Part shown: positions 22,727 through 31,579 of the stretch, in pieces | How the letters are laid out: each line of letters starts with the position of its first letter | Position numbering within the stretch: the first letter of the stretch is position 1 | Assembly: GCA_030525685.1 (NCBI GenBank) | Contig: JAUNEG010000016.1 | Location: 1 to 46,423, forward strand | Direction: 5' to 3' | Source of the DNA: Atopobiaceae bacterium | GTDB taxonomy: Bacteria; Actinomycetota; Coriobacteriia; Coriobacteriales; Atopobiaceae | DNA length: 46,423 nt | Notes under the pieces: generated by a model | What the model saw: the letters and a program-made list of their open reading frames with translations, nothing else | The model's database searches: none | What the model was told of the DNA's origin: nothing | Program-made: the position numbers and the translations under genes

Positions 22727-25700
22727 TTGTATCTCAAGTCTCTGACACTCAAGGGCTTCAAGTCCTTCGCGGACCGCACCCACATGGTCTTCGACCCCGG
22801 CCTCACCGTGGTCGTGGGCCCCAACGGGTCCGGCAAGTCCAACGTCTCCGACGCCATCCTGTGGGTCCTCGGCGAGCAGAGCGCCAAGCAGCTTCGCGGC
22901 CAGGCCATGGAGGACGTGATCTTCTCGGGCTCGTCGGCGCGCTCGGCCGTGGGCGTCGCCGAGGTCACGCTCGTGCTCGACAACTCCGACCACACCCTGC
23001 CGATCGACTTCACCGAGGTGGGGATTACCCGGCGCATGTACCGCTCGGGCGAGTCCGAGTACCTCATCAACGGCGCGCCGAGCCGCCTCATGGACGTCCA
23101 GGACGTTCTGCACGACTCGGGCCTGGGCAAGGACACCCACTCGATCATCTCCCAGGGCAAGCTCGACTCCATCCTCTCGAGCCGCCCGGAGGAGCGCCGC
23201 GCCCTCATCGAGGAGGCGGCCGACATCTCCAAGCACCGTCGCCGCAAGGAGCGCAGCCAGCGCAAGCTCAACTCCATGGACGAGAACCTCGCGCGCGCCA
23301 AGGTGCTCTCGCGAGAGATCGCGCGCCAGCTCAAGCCGCTCGAGCGCCAGGTCGACAAGGCCCAGCGCGCCCGTCAGCTCGAGGACGAGCTCAAGGAGCT
23401 TGAGGTCCAGCTCGCCGTCGACGACCTCCGTCGCCTCCAGGATGAGTACGCCCGGCTCGAGGGTCGCGGCAGGGAGGCCGAGGCCGCCTGCGAGCTCGCC
23501 CAGTACCGCCTGGACGAGAAGAGCGCCGAGCTCGAGAAGCTCCAGTCGCTGCTCGAGCAGAAGGGGCTCTTCGTTGGCGACCTCGGCGAGCAGCGCCGCA
23601 GGATGCAGGACCTTCTCGGCCGGATGGACGCGGACATGCGCCTTCTGGAGGAGAAGGGCAAGAACATGGTCTCGCGCCTGTCCGACCTGCGCATGCAGCT
23701 CTCCGCCATGGAGAAGCAGCGCGGCGACGCGGCCCGCGAGCAGGGCGACGTCGCCGGCGAGCTCTCCGACGCCGGAGTCCGCGAGCGCGACCTGCGCGCG
23801 ACGGTCGAGGGGCTCTCGCGCGCCGCGCGCGAGGCGAGCGAGCGCCGTCGCGCGATCGACGAGGAGCTCTCCGCGCTCACCGCGCAGGAGCGCGCCGCCC
23901 GCTCCGAGGCCGACCGCGAGACGCTCGCCTACGCCAAGCTCGAGGAGCAGATATCGAGCGCCGAGGTGGAGGACCAGATGTTCGCCTCTCGCCTCGAGCA
24001 GCTCGAGGAGACCGTCCGCACCACCGAGGAGGCCCTGGCGGAGCGCGCCGGGCGTGCCGAGGAGCTCGCGGGCTCCCTCGACGAAGCGCGCCGCCGCGAG
24101 CGCGAGCTCACGGCCTCGATCGCGCACCTCGCCGAGCGGCTCGAGGCCGCTCGCGCCGAGCACGCCTCGGCCCAGGGGAGGCTGTCGTCGGCCCGCGCCA
24201 CGCTCGACGCGCTGCGCGCCGTCGACACCGACGTCGAGAAGGCGAGCCCGCTCGCCGCGGCCCTCGCCTCCGACGAGGGGCGCGTCCGCTGCCGCCTCGC
24301 GGACCTCGTCGACGCCGACCCCGCCATCGAGTCCCTGATCGAGCAGCTGCTCGGCGACGACCTCGCCGCGCTCGTCGTGGACGGCTCCGCCGACGCGGTC
24401 GCCCTCGCCGAGCGCGCCCTTGCCATGGCAGGGACCGACGGTAGAGCCGCGATCGTCTCCGCCGCGCTCGCCTCCGGGGCGGCTGCGGGCGCCGACGCGC
24501 CCGGCACGCCGCTCGTCTCGCGCCTGCGCGTCTCCGACGCCGCCCGTCCGCTGCTCGAGTCCCTTCTCGGCGGCGTGCGCCTGGTGGGCTCCGCCGACGA
24601 GGCCGTGCGCGCCCACGAGTCCGCGCCCGGGCTCACCTACGTCACGACCGACGGCGTGACCGTGCTTCCCGACGGCCGCGTCCACGTGGGGGCCGCCGCC
24701 ACGAGCGAGGCCGGCGCCCTCGAGCGCAAGCGCCGCATCCGCGAGCTCGCGGGGGGCATGGGGGCGCTCGAGTCCGACCTCGACGCCGCCGCGGCCGCCG
24801 TCGACGAGGCCGAGTCGTCCCTCACGTCCGCGCGCGAGCAGGTCGCCGCCTCCAAGGGCGAGGTCGCCCGGATCACCGCGGAGCTCTCGTCGGTCACCTC
24901 CGAGCGCGGGCGTCTCGAGGCCCAGCTCTCCGGCGCCGCCTCCGAGCGCGCGCAGGTGACCAAGAGGCGCGAGGCCTCCGCCGAGCGCGCCGCCGAGGCG
25001 CGCTCCCAGATCGAGGACCACCGCGCCGCCGCCCGCGCGGCCCGCGAGCTCGCCGACGAGCTCGCCGCGACGCTCTCCGAGCGCTCCGAGGAGCACCAGG
25101 AGGCCGTGGGCGCCCAGGGTAAGGCCTCCAAGCAGCTCTCCGACGCGCGCCTCGAGCTCGCCATGTGCGCCGAGCGCCGCGCGAGCCTCGAGCGCCGCGA
25201 GCGCGAGCTCTCCTCTCGCGTCCGCGAGCTCGACCAGCGGATCGACGCCACGAGACGCTCCTCGCGCGCCCTCGAGGTGGTACGCCTGCGCGTGGACCCG
25301 CTGCACGACCGCATGGGCGCCATCCGCGAGCGCGCCCTCGAGTGGGCCGCGCGCCTGCGCGACCGGGCGTCGCTCGCCGAGGCGGACTCCGACTCGCTCA
25401 AGCGCACGATCGGCGACGCGCGCGAGGCCGTGAGCGCAGCCTCCGCCGAGCTCGAGTCCGCGCGCTCGGCCGCGACCGGCGTGAAGGTCGGCCTCGGCAA
25501 GCTCGAGGTCCAGGTGCAGGCCGCCGTCAACGCGATCGTCGCCACGGGGGCCGTCCTCGAGGAGGCGCTCGAGTGCCCGGCGCCCGAGGACCGCGACGAG
25601 GCCGAGCGCCGAGCCGCCTCCCTGCGCTCCCAGATCGAGTCGATCGGCCCGGTCAACGCCGTCGCCATGGACGAGTACCTGCGCCTCAAGGAGCGCTACG

Positions 25701-26263
25701 ACTACATCGACGAGCAGGTCACGGACCTCGAGGAGGCCCGGGCCTCGCTGCGCAAGATCACCGCCGCGATCGACCGCAAGATGCGCAACCGCTTCCTCAC
25801 GGTCTTCGAGCGCGTGAACGCGAACTTCTCGGAGATCTTCTCGCTGCTCTTCCCGGGCGGTCAGGCGCACATCGAGATGACGGACCCGGACAACCCCTCC
25901 GAGACCGGCATCGAGATCGTCGCGCAGCCGCGGGGCAAGAAGCTCTCCAAGATGATGCTGATGAGCGGCGGCGAGAAGTCCCTCACGGCGCTCGCGCTGC
26001 TCTTCGCCGTCTACAAGGTGCGCACGGTGCCGTTCTACGTCTTCGACGAGGTCGAGGCGGCGCTCGACGACTCCAACCTCTCCAAGCTGCTCGACGCCAT
26101 CGAGCAGCTCAAGGCCTCCACGCAGCTCATCGTGATCTCCCACCAGCGCCGCACCATGGAGCAGGCCGACGTCCTCTACGGCGTCTCCATGCAGGCCGAC
26201 GGCGTGAGCCACGTGGTGTCCCAGCGAATCGACCGAGCCACGGGAAAGGTGGTTGATGCTTAA
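22727..26263 (+). CDS. smc: Chromosome segregation protein SMC
   Basis: 1178 aa, full length. The N-terminal head has GPNGSGKSN at 31-39. Two long coiled coils (about 165-480 and 670-1010) surround a hinge around 490-660. The C-terminal head has the signature MSGGEKS at 1079-1085 and Walker B with Asp1107-Glu1108 in 'FDEVEAALD'. It forms condensin with ScpAB, which are not in this window. The start is TTG 22727 after GGGAGG. ftsY begins inside its last codons, so segregation and SRP-receptor genes are coupled. Confidence 0.97.
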   Translation: MYLKSLTLKGFKSFADRTHMVFDPGLTVVVGPNGSGKSNVSDAILWVLGEQSAKQLRGQAMEDVIFSGSSARSAVGVAEVTLVLDNSDHTLPIDFTEVGITRRMYRSGESEYLINGAPSRLMDVQDVLHDSGLGKDTHSIISQGKLDSILSSRPEERRALIEEAADISKHRRRKERSQRKLNSMDENLARAKVLSREIARQLKPLERQVDKAQRARQLEDELKELEVQLAVDDLRRLQDEYARLEGRGREAEAACELAQYRLDEKSAELEKLQSLLEQKGLFVGDLGEQRRRMQDLLGRMDADMRLLEEKGKNMVSRLSDLRMQLSAMEKQRGDAAREQGDVAGELSDAGVRERDLRATVEGLSRAAREASERRRAIDEELSALTAQERAARSEADRETLAYAKLEEQISSAEVEDQMFASRLEQLEETVRTTEEALAERAGRAEELAGSLDEARRRERELTASIAHLAERLEAARAEHASAQGRLSSARATLDALRAVDTDVEKASPLAAALASDEGRVRCRLADLVDADPAIESLIEQLLGDDLAALVVDGSADAVALAERALAMAGTDGRAAIVSAALASGAAAGADAPGTPLVSRLRVSDAARPLLESLLGGVRLVGSADEAVRAHESAPGLTYVTTDGVTVLPDGRVHVGAAATSEAGALERKRRIRELAGGMGALESDLDAAAAAVDEAESSLTSAREQVAASKGEVARITAELSSVTSERGRLEAQLSGAASERAQVTKRREASAERAAEARSQIEDHRAAARAARELADELAATLSERSEEHQEAVGAQGKASKQLSDARLELAMCAERRASLERRERELSSRVRELDQRIDATRRSSRALEVVRLRVDPLHDRMGAIRERALEWAARLRDRASLAEADSDSLKRTIGDAREAVSAASAELESARSAATGVKVGLGKLEVQVQAAVNAIVATGAVLEEALECPAPEDRDEAERRAASLRSQIESIGPVNAVAMDEYLRLKERYDYIDEQVTDLEEARASLRKITAAIDRKMRNRFLTVFERVNANFSEIFSLLFPGGQAHIEMTDPDNPSETGIEIVAQPRGKKLSKMMLMSGGEKSLTALALLFAVYKVRTVPFYVFDEVEAALDDSNLSKLLDAIEQLKASTQLIVISHQRRTMEQADVLYGVSMQADGVSHVVSQRIDRATGKVVDA

Positions 26264-27164
26264 GATGGGCCTTCTCGACAGCCTGAAGGTTGGCCTCAAG
26301 CGCTCGCGCGAGGCCATCAACGAGATCTTCTACATGGGCGGGGAGGTCGACGAGGACTTCTGGGAGGACCTCGAGGACACGCTCGTCATGGGCGACATGG
26401 GCGCGGGGCTCGCGCTGCGCGTGACCGACGACCTACGCGACCGCGCGGCCCGCGAGAACCTCACGCGCGCCGAGCAGATCCGCGACGCCCTGGCCCAGCG
26501 CCTTGCCGCCGAGTTCCCGGAGGCATCGCGCGACCCGTTCACCGACGTCCCGAGCTGCGTGCTCTTCGTGGGCATCAACGGCGCCGGCAAGACCACCACG
26601 GTGGGCAAGCTCGCCGGGCGCGCCCGCGAGGCCGGGCTCTCCTGCGTGATCGGCGGCGCCGACACGTTCCGCGCCGCCGCGATCGAGCAGCTGCAGGTCT
26701 GGGGCGAGCGCGCCGGCGTCGAGGTGGTCACGCGCGAGCGCGGCGCAGACCCCGCGAGCGTGTGCTACGACGTGGCCGAGGCCGCCGAGAAGCGCGGCGC
26801 CGAGCTCGTGCTCATCGACACCGCCGGGCGCCTGCACACCTCCTCCGACCTCATGCGCGAGCTCGCCAAGGTCGTGGGCGTCACCCGCAAGCGCTCCTCC
26901 ATGCCCGTCTCGGTGGTTCTCGTCATCGACGCGACCACCGGCCAGAACGGCCTCAACCAGGCGCGCGAGTTCAACGACGCCCTCGAGCTCGACGGCCTCA
27001 TCGTCACCAAGCTCGACGGCACCGCCAAGGGCGGCATCGCGCTCGCCATCTCCAGCCAGCTGGGACTGCCCATCTACCGTATCGGCGTGGGCGAGTCCCT
27101 CGAGGACCTCCAGACCTTCGACGCGCTCGACTTCACGCGCGCGCTCGTGGGCGAAGGGATGTGA
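26256..27164 (+). CDS. ftsY: Signal recognition particle receptor FtsY
   Basis: 302 aa from ATG 26256. The short form, lacking the long acidic N-domain extension of E. coli FtsY. NG domain: GINGAGKTTT (G1), DTFRAAA, DTAGRL (G3) and TKLDGTAKGG (G4). It receives SRP-ribosome complexes at the membrane. Start choice: AAAGGTGG ends 4 bp before ATG 26256; TTG 26253 and ATG 26265 are alternatives. It overlaps the end of smc by 8 bp and is followed by ffh after 2 bp. Confidence 0.95.
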   Translation: MLKMGLLDSLKVGLKRSREAINEIFYMGGEVDEDFWEDLEDTLVMGDMGAGLALRVTDDLRDRAARENLTRAEQIRDALAQRLAAEFPEASRDPFTDVPSCVLFVGINGAGKTTTVGKLAGRAREAGLSCVIGGADTFRAAAIEQLQVWGERAGVEVVTRERGADPASVCYDVAEAAEKRGAELVLIDTAGRLHTSSDLMRELAKVVGVTRKRSSMPVSVVLVIDATTGQNGLNQAREFNDALELDGLIVTKLDGTAKGGIALAISSQLGLPIYRIGVGESLEDLQTFDALDFTRALVGEGM

Positions 27165-27166
27165 CC

Positions 27167-28546
27167 ATGTTCAACTCACTCTCCGACCGTCTCCAGGACA
27201 CCTTCGAGCGCCTGCGCGGCAAGGGACGACTCACCGAGGACGACATCAACGTCGCGATGCGCGAGATCCGCATGGCGCTGCTCGAGGCCGACGTCAACTA
27301 CCGCGTGGTCAAGGAGTTCGTCGTCCGATGCAAGGAGAAGTGCCTCACGGCCGAGGTGCTCTCCTCGCTCTCGCCGGCCCAGAACGTCGTCAAGGTGGTG
27401 CTCGACGAGCTCACGGTCCTTCTCGGCTCCACGGACTCGCGCCTGACGCTCGCGCAGAACCGCACGCCCAACGTGATCATGCTCGTGGGCCTGCAGGGCT
27501 CGGGCAAGACCACGGCGGCCGCGAAGCTCGCGTACCTGCTCAAGGGGCAGGGGCACAGCCCGCTTCTGGCCGCGTGCGACACCCACCGCCCGGCGGCTGC
27601 CGACCAGCTCGAGACGCTCGGTGGCGAGATCGGCGTGCCGGTCTTCCGCGGGGACGGCAAGGACGCCGTCGCCGTGGCCTCCGGCTCGATCAAGGAGGCC
27701 GTCGACCGCCTCTGCGACATCGTGATCGTGGACACGGCCGGACGCCTGCAGATCGACGAGGAGATGATGGAGGAGGCCGTCGCCATCAAGCAGGCCGTCC
27801 GCCCCGACCAGATCCTCATGGTCGTCGACGCCATGACCGGCCAGGACATCGTGAACGTGGTCACGGAGTTCGCCAACCGCGTTGACTTCGACGGCGTGAT
27901 CATGTCCAAGCTCGACGGCGACGCCCGCGGCGGCGGCGCGCTCTCCGTGCGCGAGGTCACCGGCAAGCCGATCAAGTTCGTGTCGATGGGGGAGAAGCCC
28001 GACTCGCTCGAGGTCTTCCACCCGGACCGCATGGCCAAGCGCATCCTCGGCATGGGCGATGTCGTCGGCATCATCGAGCAGGCCCAGAAGGTCGCTAACG
28101 AGCAGCAGGTCGCCGATGCCGAGCGCATGCTGCGCGAGGGCTTCACGATGGACGACCTCCTCTCGCAGATGCAGCAGATCCGCAAGATGGGCGGCCTGCA
28201 GAAGCTCGCCGGCATGATTCCGGGCATGGAGCGCGCGATGGCGCAGATGCCGCAGGCGGCGAGCGACGAGCAGCTCACGCGCATCGAGGCGATCATCCGC
28301 TCCATGACCAAGGAGGAGCGCTCCCGCCCCAAGATTATCAACGGCCAGCGCCGCCGCCGCATCGCGACGGGCTCCGGGCGCAGCGTCCAGGAGGTCAACC
28401 AGCTCATCAAGCAGTGGGACGAGATGAACAAGATGATGGGCAGGATGAAGGGCATGATGCAGCCCGGCGCCGCCGGCAAGAAGAACCGTCGCGCGATGCA
28501 GCAGATGATGCGTAACATGGGCGGCGGCGGAAGGTTCCCGTTCTAG
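27167..28546 (+). CDS. ffh: Signal recognition particle protein Ffh
   Basis: 459 aa. NG domain with GLQGSGKTT (about 108), DTHRPAA, DTAGRL and SKLDGDARGG. The Met-rich M domain (about 300-459) binds 4.5S RNA and signal sequences, with the conserved 'SRP RNA' loop near 'GSGRSVQEVN'. ATG 27167 was chosen after GAAGGG; upstream codons are a shadow of ftsY. The usual rpsP-rimM-trmD neighbours do not follow; the operon ends here at a repeat region. Confidence 0.97.
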   Translation: MFNSLSDRLQDTFERLRGKGRLTEDDINVAMREIRMALLEADVNYRVVKEFVVRCKEKCLTAEVLSSLSPAQNVVKVVLDELTVLLGSTDSRLTLAQNRTPNVIMLVGLQGSGKTTAAAKLAYLLKGQGHSPLLAACDTHRPAAADQLETLGGEIGVPVFRGDGKDAVAVASGSIKEAVDRLCDIVIVDTAGRLQIDEEMMEEAVAIKQAVRPDQILMVVDAMTGQDIVNVVTEFANRVDFDGVIMSKLDGDARGGGALSVREVTGKPIKFVSMGEKPDSLEVFHPDRMAKRILGMGDVVGIIEQAQKVANEQQVADAERMLREGFTMDDLLSQMQQIRKMGGLQKLAGMIPGMERAMAQMPQAASDEQLTRIEAIIRSMTKEERSRPKIINGQRRRRIATGSGRSVQEVNQLIKQWDEMNKMMGRMKGMMQPGAAGKKNRRAMQQMMRNMGGGGRFPF

Positions 28547-28552
28547 CCCTCT

Positions 28553-28799
28553 TGAGGGTTTGGGTTCGGAAAGCGTGTCCTGTGCGGATGACCGATTGAA
28601 TCCTCCCAGCTAGAAACGTCGTACGACAATCTATGTCGTTGACTGTCCCGAAATTCGAACCCAAACCCGAATCGGGTTTGGGTTCGTTTTTTCGGACGGA
28701 CGGACCCGTTCGTTGATTCGAAACCACATAACTGCTGGTGCACACGTTAACCAGTTAGGTGTTAACGCGGCCGGGTTGCAATCTCGAACCCAAACCCTC
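28553..28799. repeat. GAACCCAAACCC inverted-repeat elements, locus 2 (two adjacent units)
   Basis: The arms are GAGGGTTTGGGTTC at 28553-28566, GAACCCAAACCC at 28657-28668, its inverse at 28674-28685 and GAACCCAAACCCTC at 28786-28799. This forms two adjacent units of 116 and 126 bp, each with inward-facing arms. The core of the first (28567-28656) loosely resembles the core of locus 1, especially its last 50 bp. It fills the gap between convergent ffh and the nuclease-like gene. Both genes end within about 20 bp of an arm. Confidence 0.88.
28657..28692 (+). terminator. Perfect hairpin with T6 tract within the repeat
   Basis: GAACCCAAACCC - GAATC - GGGTTTGGGTTC, then G and six T. The 12-bp perfect stem plus T-tract would terminate ffh transcripts, so at least this arm pair works as a terminator. 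Confidence 0.82.
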
Positions 28800-28817
28800 C
28801 GGAAGGGGTCGAGAGGG

Positions 28818-29867
28818 TCATGGCAGACGCGTGCGCAGCGGTCCCCGGGCGGGGTCTTGGCCGCTCCAGTGAACGGTGTCGATGTGCTCGAGGTCCTGAT
28901 ACAGACCCTCGCGAAGCTCCCTCCCGTATGAGAAGTCGTCGGGAGGAAGCCCGAGGTCCCTCCTGAGCTTCTGGACGAACGACTCCATGTAGTCGAGGTC
29001 GTCGTAGTGGGCCTTGCGCAGCTCGTAGGGCTTGATGCCATGCGCGAGCAGCTCGTTTCTCCTCGTGTCGTCCTCCTCCGCGACTGCCGGGTCGTCGTGG
29101 ATGCGCCCCTTGTAGTCCACGGCGATCCCCCGGAAGGGCATCCGTCCCGCCCGCTCGAGCCGCGGGGGAGCAAGGAAGAGTATGTCCGGCTTGCGGACCT
29201 GCTTCCGCTCGAGCTCCCTCCCGATGGCCTCGAGCCCGATCTCCTCGTTCATCGAGACGAACTCGAGCCCGAGGCCCCCGACCTCGCGTCGGCCACGGAA
29301 CCTCATCCCAAGCCGGCTCTCATACGGCGAGCCGGAGTCCGCGCACACGATCGGGAGGGCGGCGCGCACCCCTCGCGTCCCGTATCCCGTGCCCATCAGC
29401 CTCAGGAAGTCTCGCAGCGACTCGCGCGTCGTGAGGGGCGCGGCGCGCTGGAGCATGCCGTCGCCGTCTGGGCACACGCTGTAGGCTCCGCAGAGCTCGC
29501 ACATGAGCAGGGCCAGCTCGAGCGGCTCTCCGACGCGCGCCATCTGGAAGGGAAGGAGCTCGGGGGAGGCCACGTAGACGTCCTCGCCGATGCGCGCGAA
29601 GGCACGTCGGGGGTAGGCGAACCCGCTCACGTGCCGCTGGACGAGGTCGTAGGAATGGCTGTTGCTGTCGGAGGAGACGAGCAGGTGGAGGGGGAGCGAG
29701 AGCTTCTGGAGGAGCGGATTGGCCTCTATCATGTCGAGGAGCTCCCCCTTGCCGGGGAGTCTCTCGGGGACGTGGGCGGTCCGCTCATCCCATGCGGCGA
29801 GAAGGTCGGGGAACTCCTCCAACCGCATCGCCTCGAGGGCGCTCGTGTATGTCAAAAGGATCGCCAT
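28818..29867 (-). CDS. AbiEi/DUF559-like protein with predicted PD-(D/E)xK fold
   Basis: 349 aa, no named function. The C-terminal half has the order of the DUF559/Vsr-like nuclease fold often attached to AbiEi-type proteins: 'SPYESRLGMRF' (Glu183), 'RKPDILFL' (Asp228), 'AVDYKGRIH' (Asp251, Lys253), 'DDTRRNELLAHGIKPYEL' (267-284). The middle has 'VGEDVYVASPELLPFQMA'-like residues (95-110) and a 'CELCGAYSVC' Cys cluster (123-132). No cognate AbiEii toxin is beside it, so a nuclease, an orphan antitoxin-like regulator or a domesticated defence gene are all possible. The start at 29867 has no Shine-Dalgarno; a TAGGCT box 8 bp upstream hints at a leaderless mRNA. Confidence 0.55.
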   Translation of the reverse strand: MAILLTYTSALEAMRLEEFPDLLAAWDERTAHVPERLPGKGELLDMIEANPLLQKLSLPLHLLVSSDSNSHSYDLVQRHVSGFAYPRRAFARIGEDVYVASPELLPFQMARVGEPLELALLMCELCGAYSVCPDGDGMLQRAAPLTTRESLRDFLRLMGTGYGTRGVRAALPIVCADSGSPYESRLGMRFRGRREVGGLGLEFVSMNEEIGLEAIGRELERKQVRKPDILFLAPPRLERAGRMPFRGIAVDYKGRIHDDPAVAEEDDTRRNELLAHGIKPYELRKAHYDDLDYMESFVQKLRRDLGLPPDDFSYGRELREGLYQDLEHIDTVHWSGQDPARGPLRTRLP

Positions 29868-29966
29868 GAGGACAGCCTAGCGACTTCGGAGGCGGGCCCC
29901 GCGACGTTCGAAAAAAGTCGCTCACGAATCTGACGCCAATGTGACGCAAGCTGTCACGGCACAGGA

Positions 29967-29994
29967 AAGGGGCAGGTCAAACGACCTGCCCCTT
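29967..29994 (-). terminator. Hairpin terminator of the L,D-transpeptidase gene
   Basis: AAGGGGCAGGTC - AAAC - GACCTGCCCCTT, a perfect 12-bp stem about 43 bp beyond the minus-strand stop at 30037. It is flanked by T/A on both sides, so it may work in both directions. Confidence 0.85.
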
Positions 29995-30036
29995 AATAGA
30001 CGATTAAATCAGAGCCTACCGCTCGCCGGCAAAATC

Positions 30037-31479
30037 CTAGTAGTGGACCACCACGACGTCGCCGACCTTGGAGAGCTCGTAGATCTCCGCAGCCTTCTTC
30101 ACGGGCAGGTTCACGCAGCCGTGGCTTCCACCCCACTTGTAGATGTCGCCGCCGAAGCTTGCGCGCCAGTTGGCGTCGTGCAAGGCGATGACGTTGTTTA
30201 CGAACGGGATCCAGTAGTCGACGTGGCTCTCGTAGTCAGGTTCGCCGTCCTTGTCCTCGTCGAAGCCGATGAGGGTCTGGTTGCGCGCCTTGTAGTTGTT
30301 CACGGCATAGACGCCGGTGGGCGTGTCGCGGCCGGCGGAGGCGTTGCCCGTCACGCAGTCGGACTCCCAGATGACCTTGCCATTCTCGTCGTAGAGGCGC
30401 ACGTGCTGCTCGGAGAGGTCGATGTCGATGTAGCGCTTGCCCCAGTCGCGGCCGCCGGAGTCGGGCACGACCTCGCCGCGCTCCTCGAAGGGAATCTCCA
30501 CGGCCTGGGGCGTCCCGCCGGAGACGGCCTGGACGAGCGCGTCGGCCGCGTCGCCCTCGCTGACCTTCCAGCCGTAGTTGCCGCCCGAGACCTTGACCTT
30601 CTTCCCGTCGGGACGCTCGAAGGTGCGATCGGAGCCCTTGGTGTTGAGGTTCTTCACGTGTGAGGACACCCATGAGGAGACGGCGTCGGAGTTGAGCGAG
30701 ACGGACAGGTCGTCGGAGACGCTGACCCAGCCCGCGATGTCGTCCTTCGTGACCTCGGCGGCGGTCTCGCCGTCGAGCGTGAGCGTGCTGCCGGCGGCGC
30801 CGAGATAGGCGTTCGCGGCGTCTATGGCGGCGTGGGTGTCGTCCTTCTCGACGGCGATCACGTCGTTACCGAGCACGATCTGCGGCTCTTGGGAGGCAAA
30901 GCCCTGGGAGAGCGCCTCGGTCACGGCGTCGCTGTCCAGGTACTGAGCGGTTGCGCTCGGGTCGAGGGTGAAGCTGCCCTGCTCGGCGTCGTAGGTAACG
31001 ACCTTGCCCCCGAGTTCGCCCGCCGCCTGAGCCGCCTGGTCGACGAAGGGGTTGATCAGCGCGAGGAGTGCCTGCTGGTCGAAGAGCACGCCGCTCTCCA
31101 CGCTCACGTCGCGCGTGCCGGACGCAAGCTGGACGGGCCATGCCCAGGGCTCGGTCCGGTCGACGGCCTCCCGCGCGTAGGTGTCGCCGTCGTAGGAGAG
31201 GTCGATGTCGGCGGAGGTGAGGGTGAGGTCGACGCCCGCGCCGCTCACGTGCGTCTGGTAGCTCGCGAGCGCCTCGGACTTCTCCTCGGCGACCTCGCGG
31301 GCGCTCCTGAGAGAGACGTCCTGTCCGTCGAGCATGGTGCCGGGCATGAAGTAGAAGTTGAAGAAGGCGACGCCCCCGAGGTAGGCGAGCAGCGCCACGC
31401 CCAGCACGACGAGCGAGATGATCCACGCGAGGCGCTTGCCCTTGCCCTTGTTCTCGTTAACGGTCATGTGGCTTGCCAT
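30037..31479 (-). CDS. Membrane-anchored L,D-transpeptidase with peptidoglycan-binding domains
   Basis: 480 aa. A cytoplasmic basic N-terminus (KGKGKR) precedes one membrane helix (about 17-40). An extracellular region follows with tandem PG_binding_4-like segments (about 50-330). The C-terminal YkuD domain has 'HDANWR' and the catalytic 'SHGCVNL' with Cys455. It resembles the actinobacterial and Firmicute Ldts that build 3-3 cross-links. It is the second YkuD enzyme of the window, unrelated in architecture to the FN3 one. ATG 31479 follows GAGGTG; Met at 31467 is an alternative. Confidence 0.92.
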   Translation of the reverse strand: MASHMTVNENKGKGKRLAWIISLVVLGVALLAYLGGVAFFNFYFMPGTMLDGQDVSLRSAREVAEEKSEALASYQTHVSGAGVDLTLTSADIDLSYDGDTYAREAVDRTEPWAWPVQLASGTRDVSVESGVLFDQQALLALINPFVDQAAQAAGELGGKVVTYDAEQGSFTLDPSATAQYLDSDAVTEALSQGFASQEPQIVLGNDVIAVEKDDTHAAIDAANAYLGAAGSTLTLDGETAAEVTKDDIAGWVSVSDDLSVSLNSDAVSSWVSSHVKNLNTKGSDRTFERPDGKKVKVSGGNYGWKVSEGDAADALVQAVSGGTPQAVEIPFEERGEVVPDSGGRDWGKRYIDIDLSEQHVRLYDENGKVIWESDCVTGNASAGRDTPTGVYAVNNYKARNQTLIGFDEDKDGEPDYESHVDYWIPFVNNVIALHDANWRASFGGDIYKWGGSHGCVNLPVKKAAEIYELSKVGDVVVVHY

Positions 31480-31579
31480 GTAGCACCTCGCCGTGCGTCA
31501 TCAACATCCTTGAACCAACATATCGTAACCTAGGAGCGGCCCAGGTGGCCGTGGAATCGAAAATGTTCGAAGGAGTGAC

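Noticed and set aside
22703..26320. 1205-codon minus-strand open frame opposite smc
   Set aside because: It is the antisense shadow of the SMC coiled coil; composition-biased, with no recognisable domain. The same holds for the long antisense frames over recG, ftsH, ileS and guaB.
28818..29867. Active AbiE toxin-antitoxin system
   Set aside because: Only one gene is present; the neighbours are ffh and a transpeptidase, with no nucleotidyltransferase toxin.
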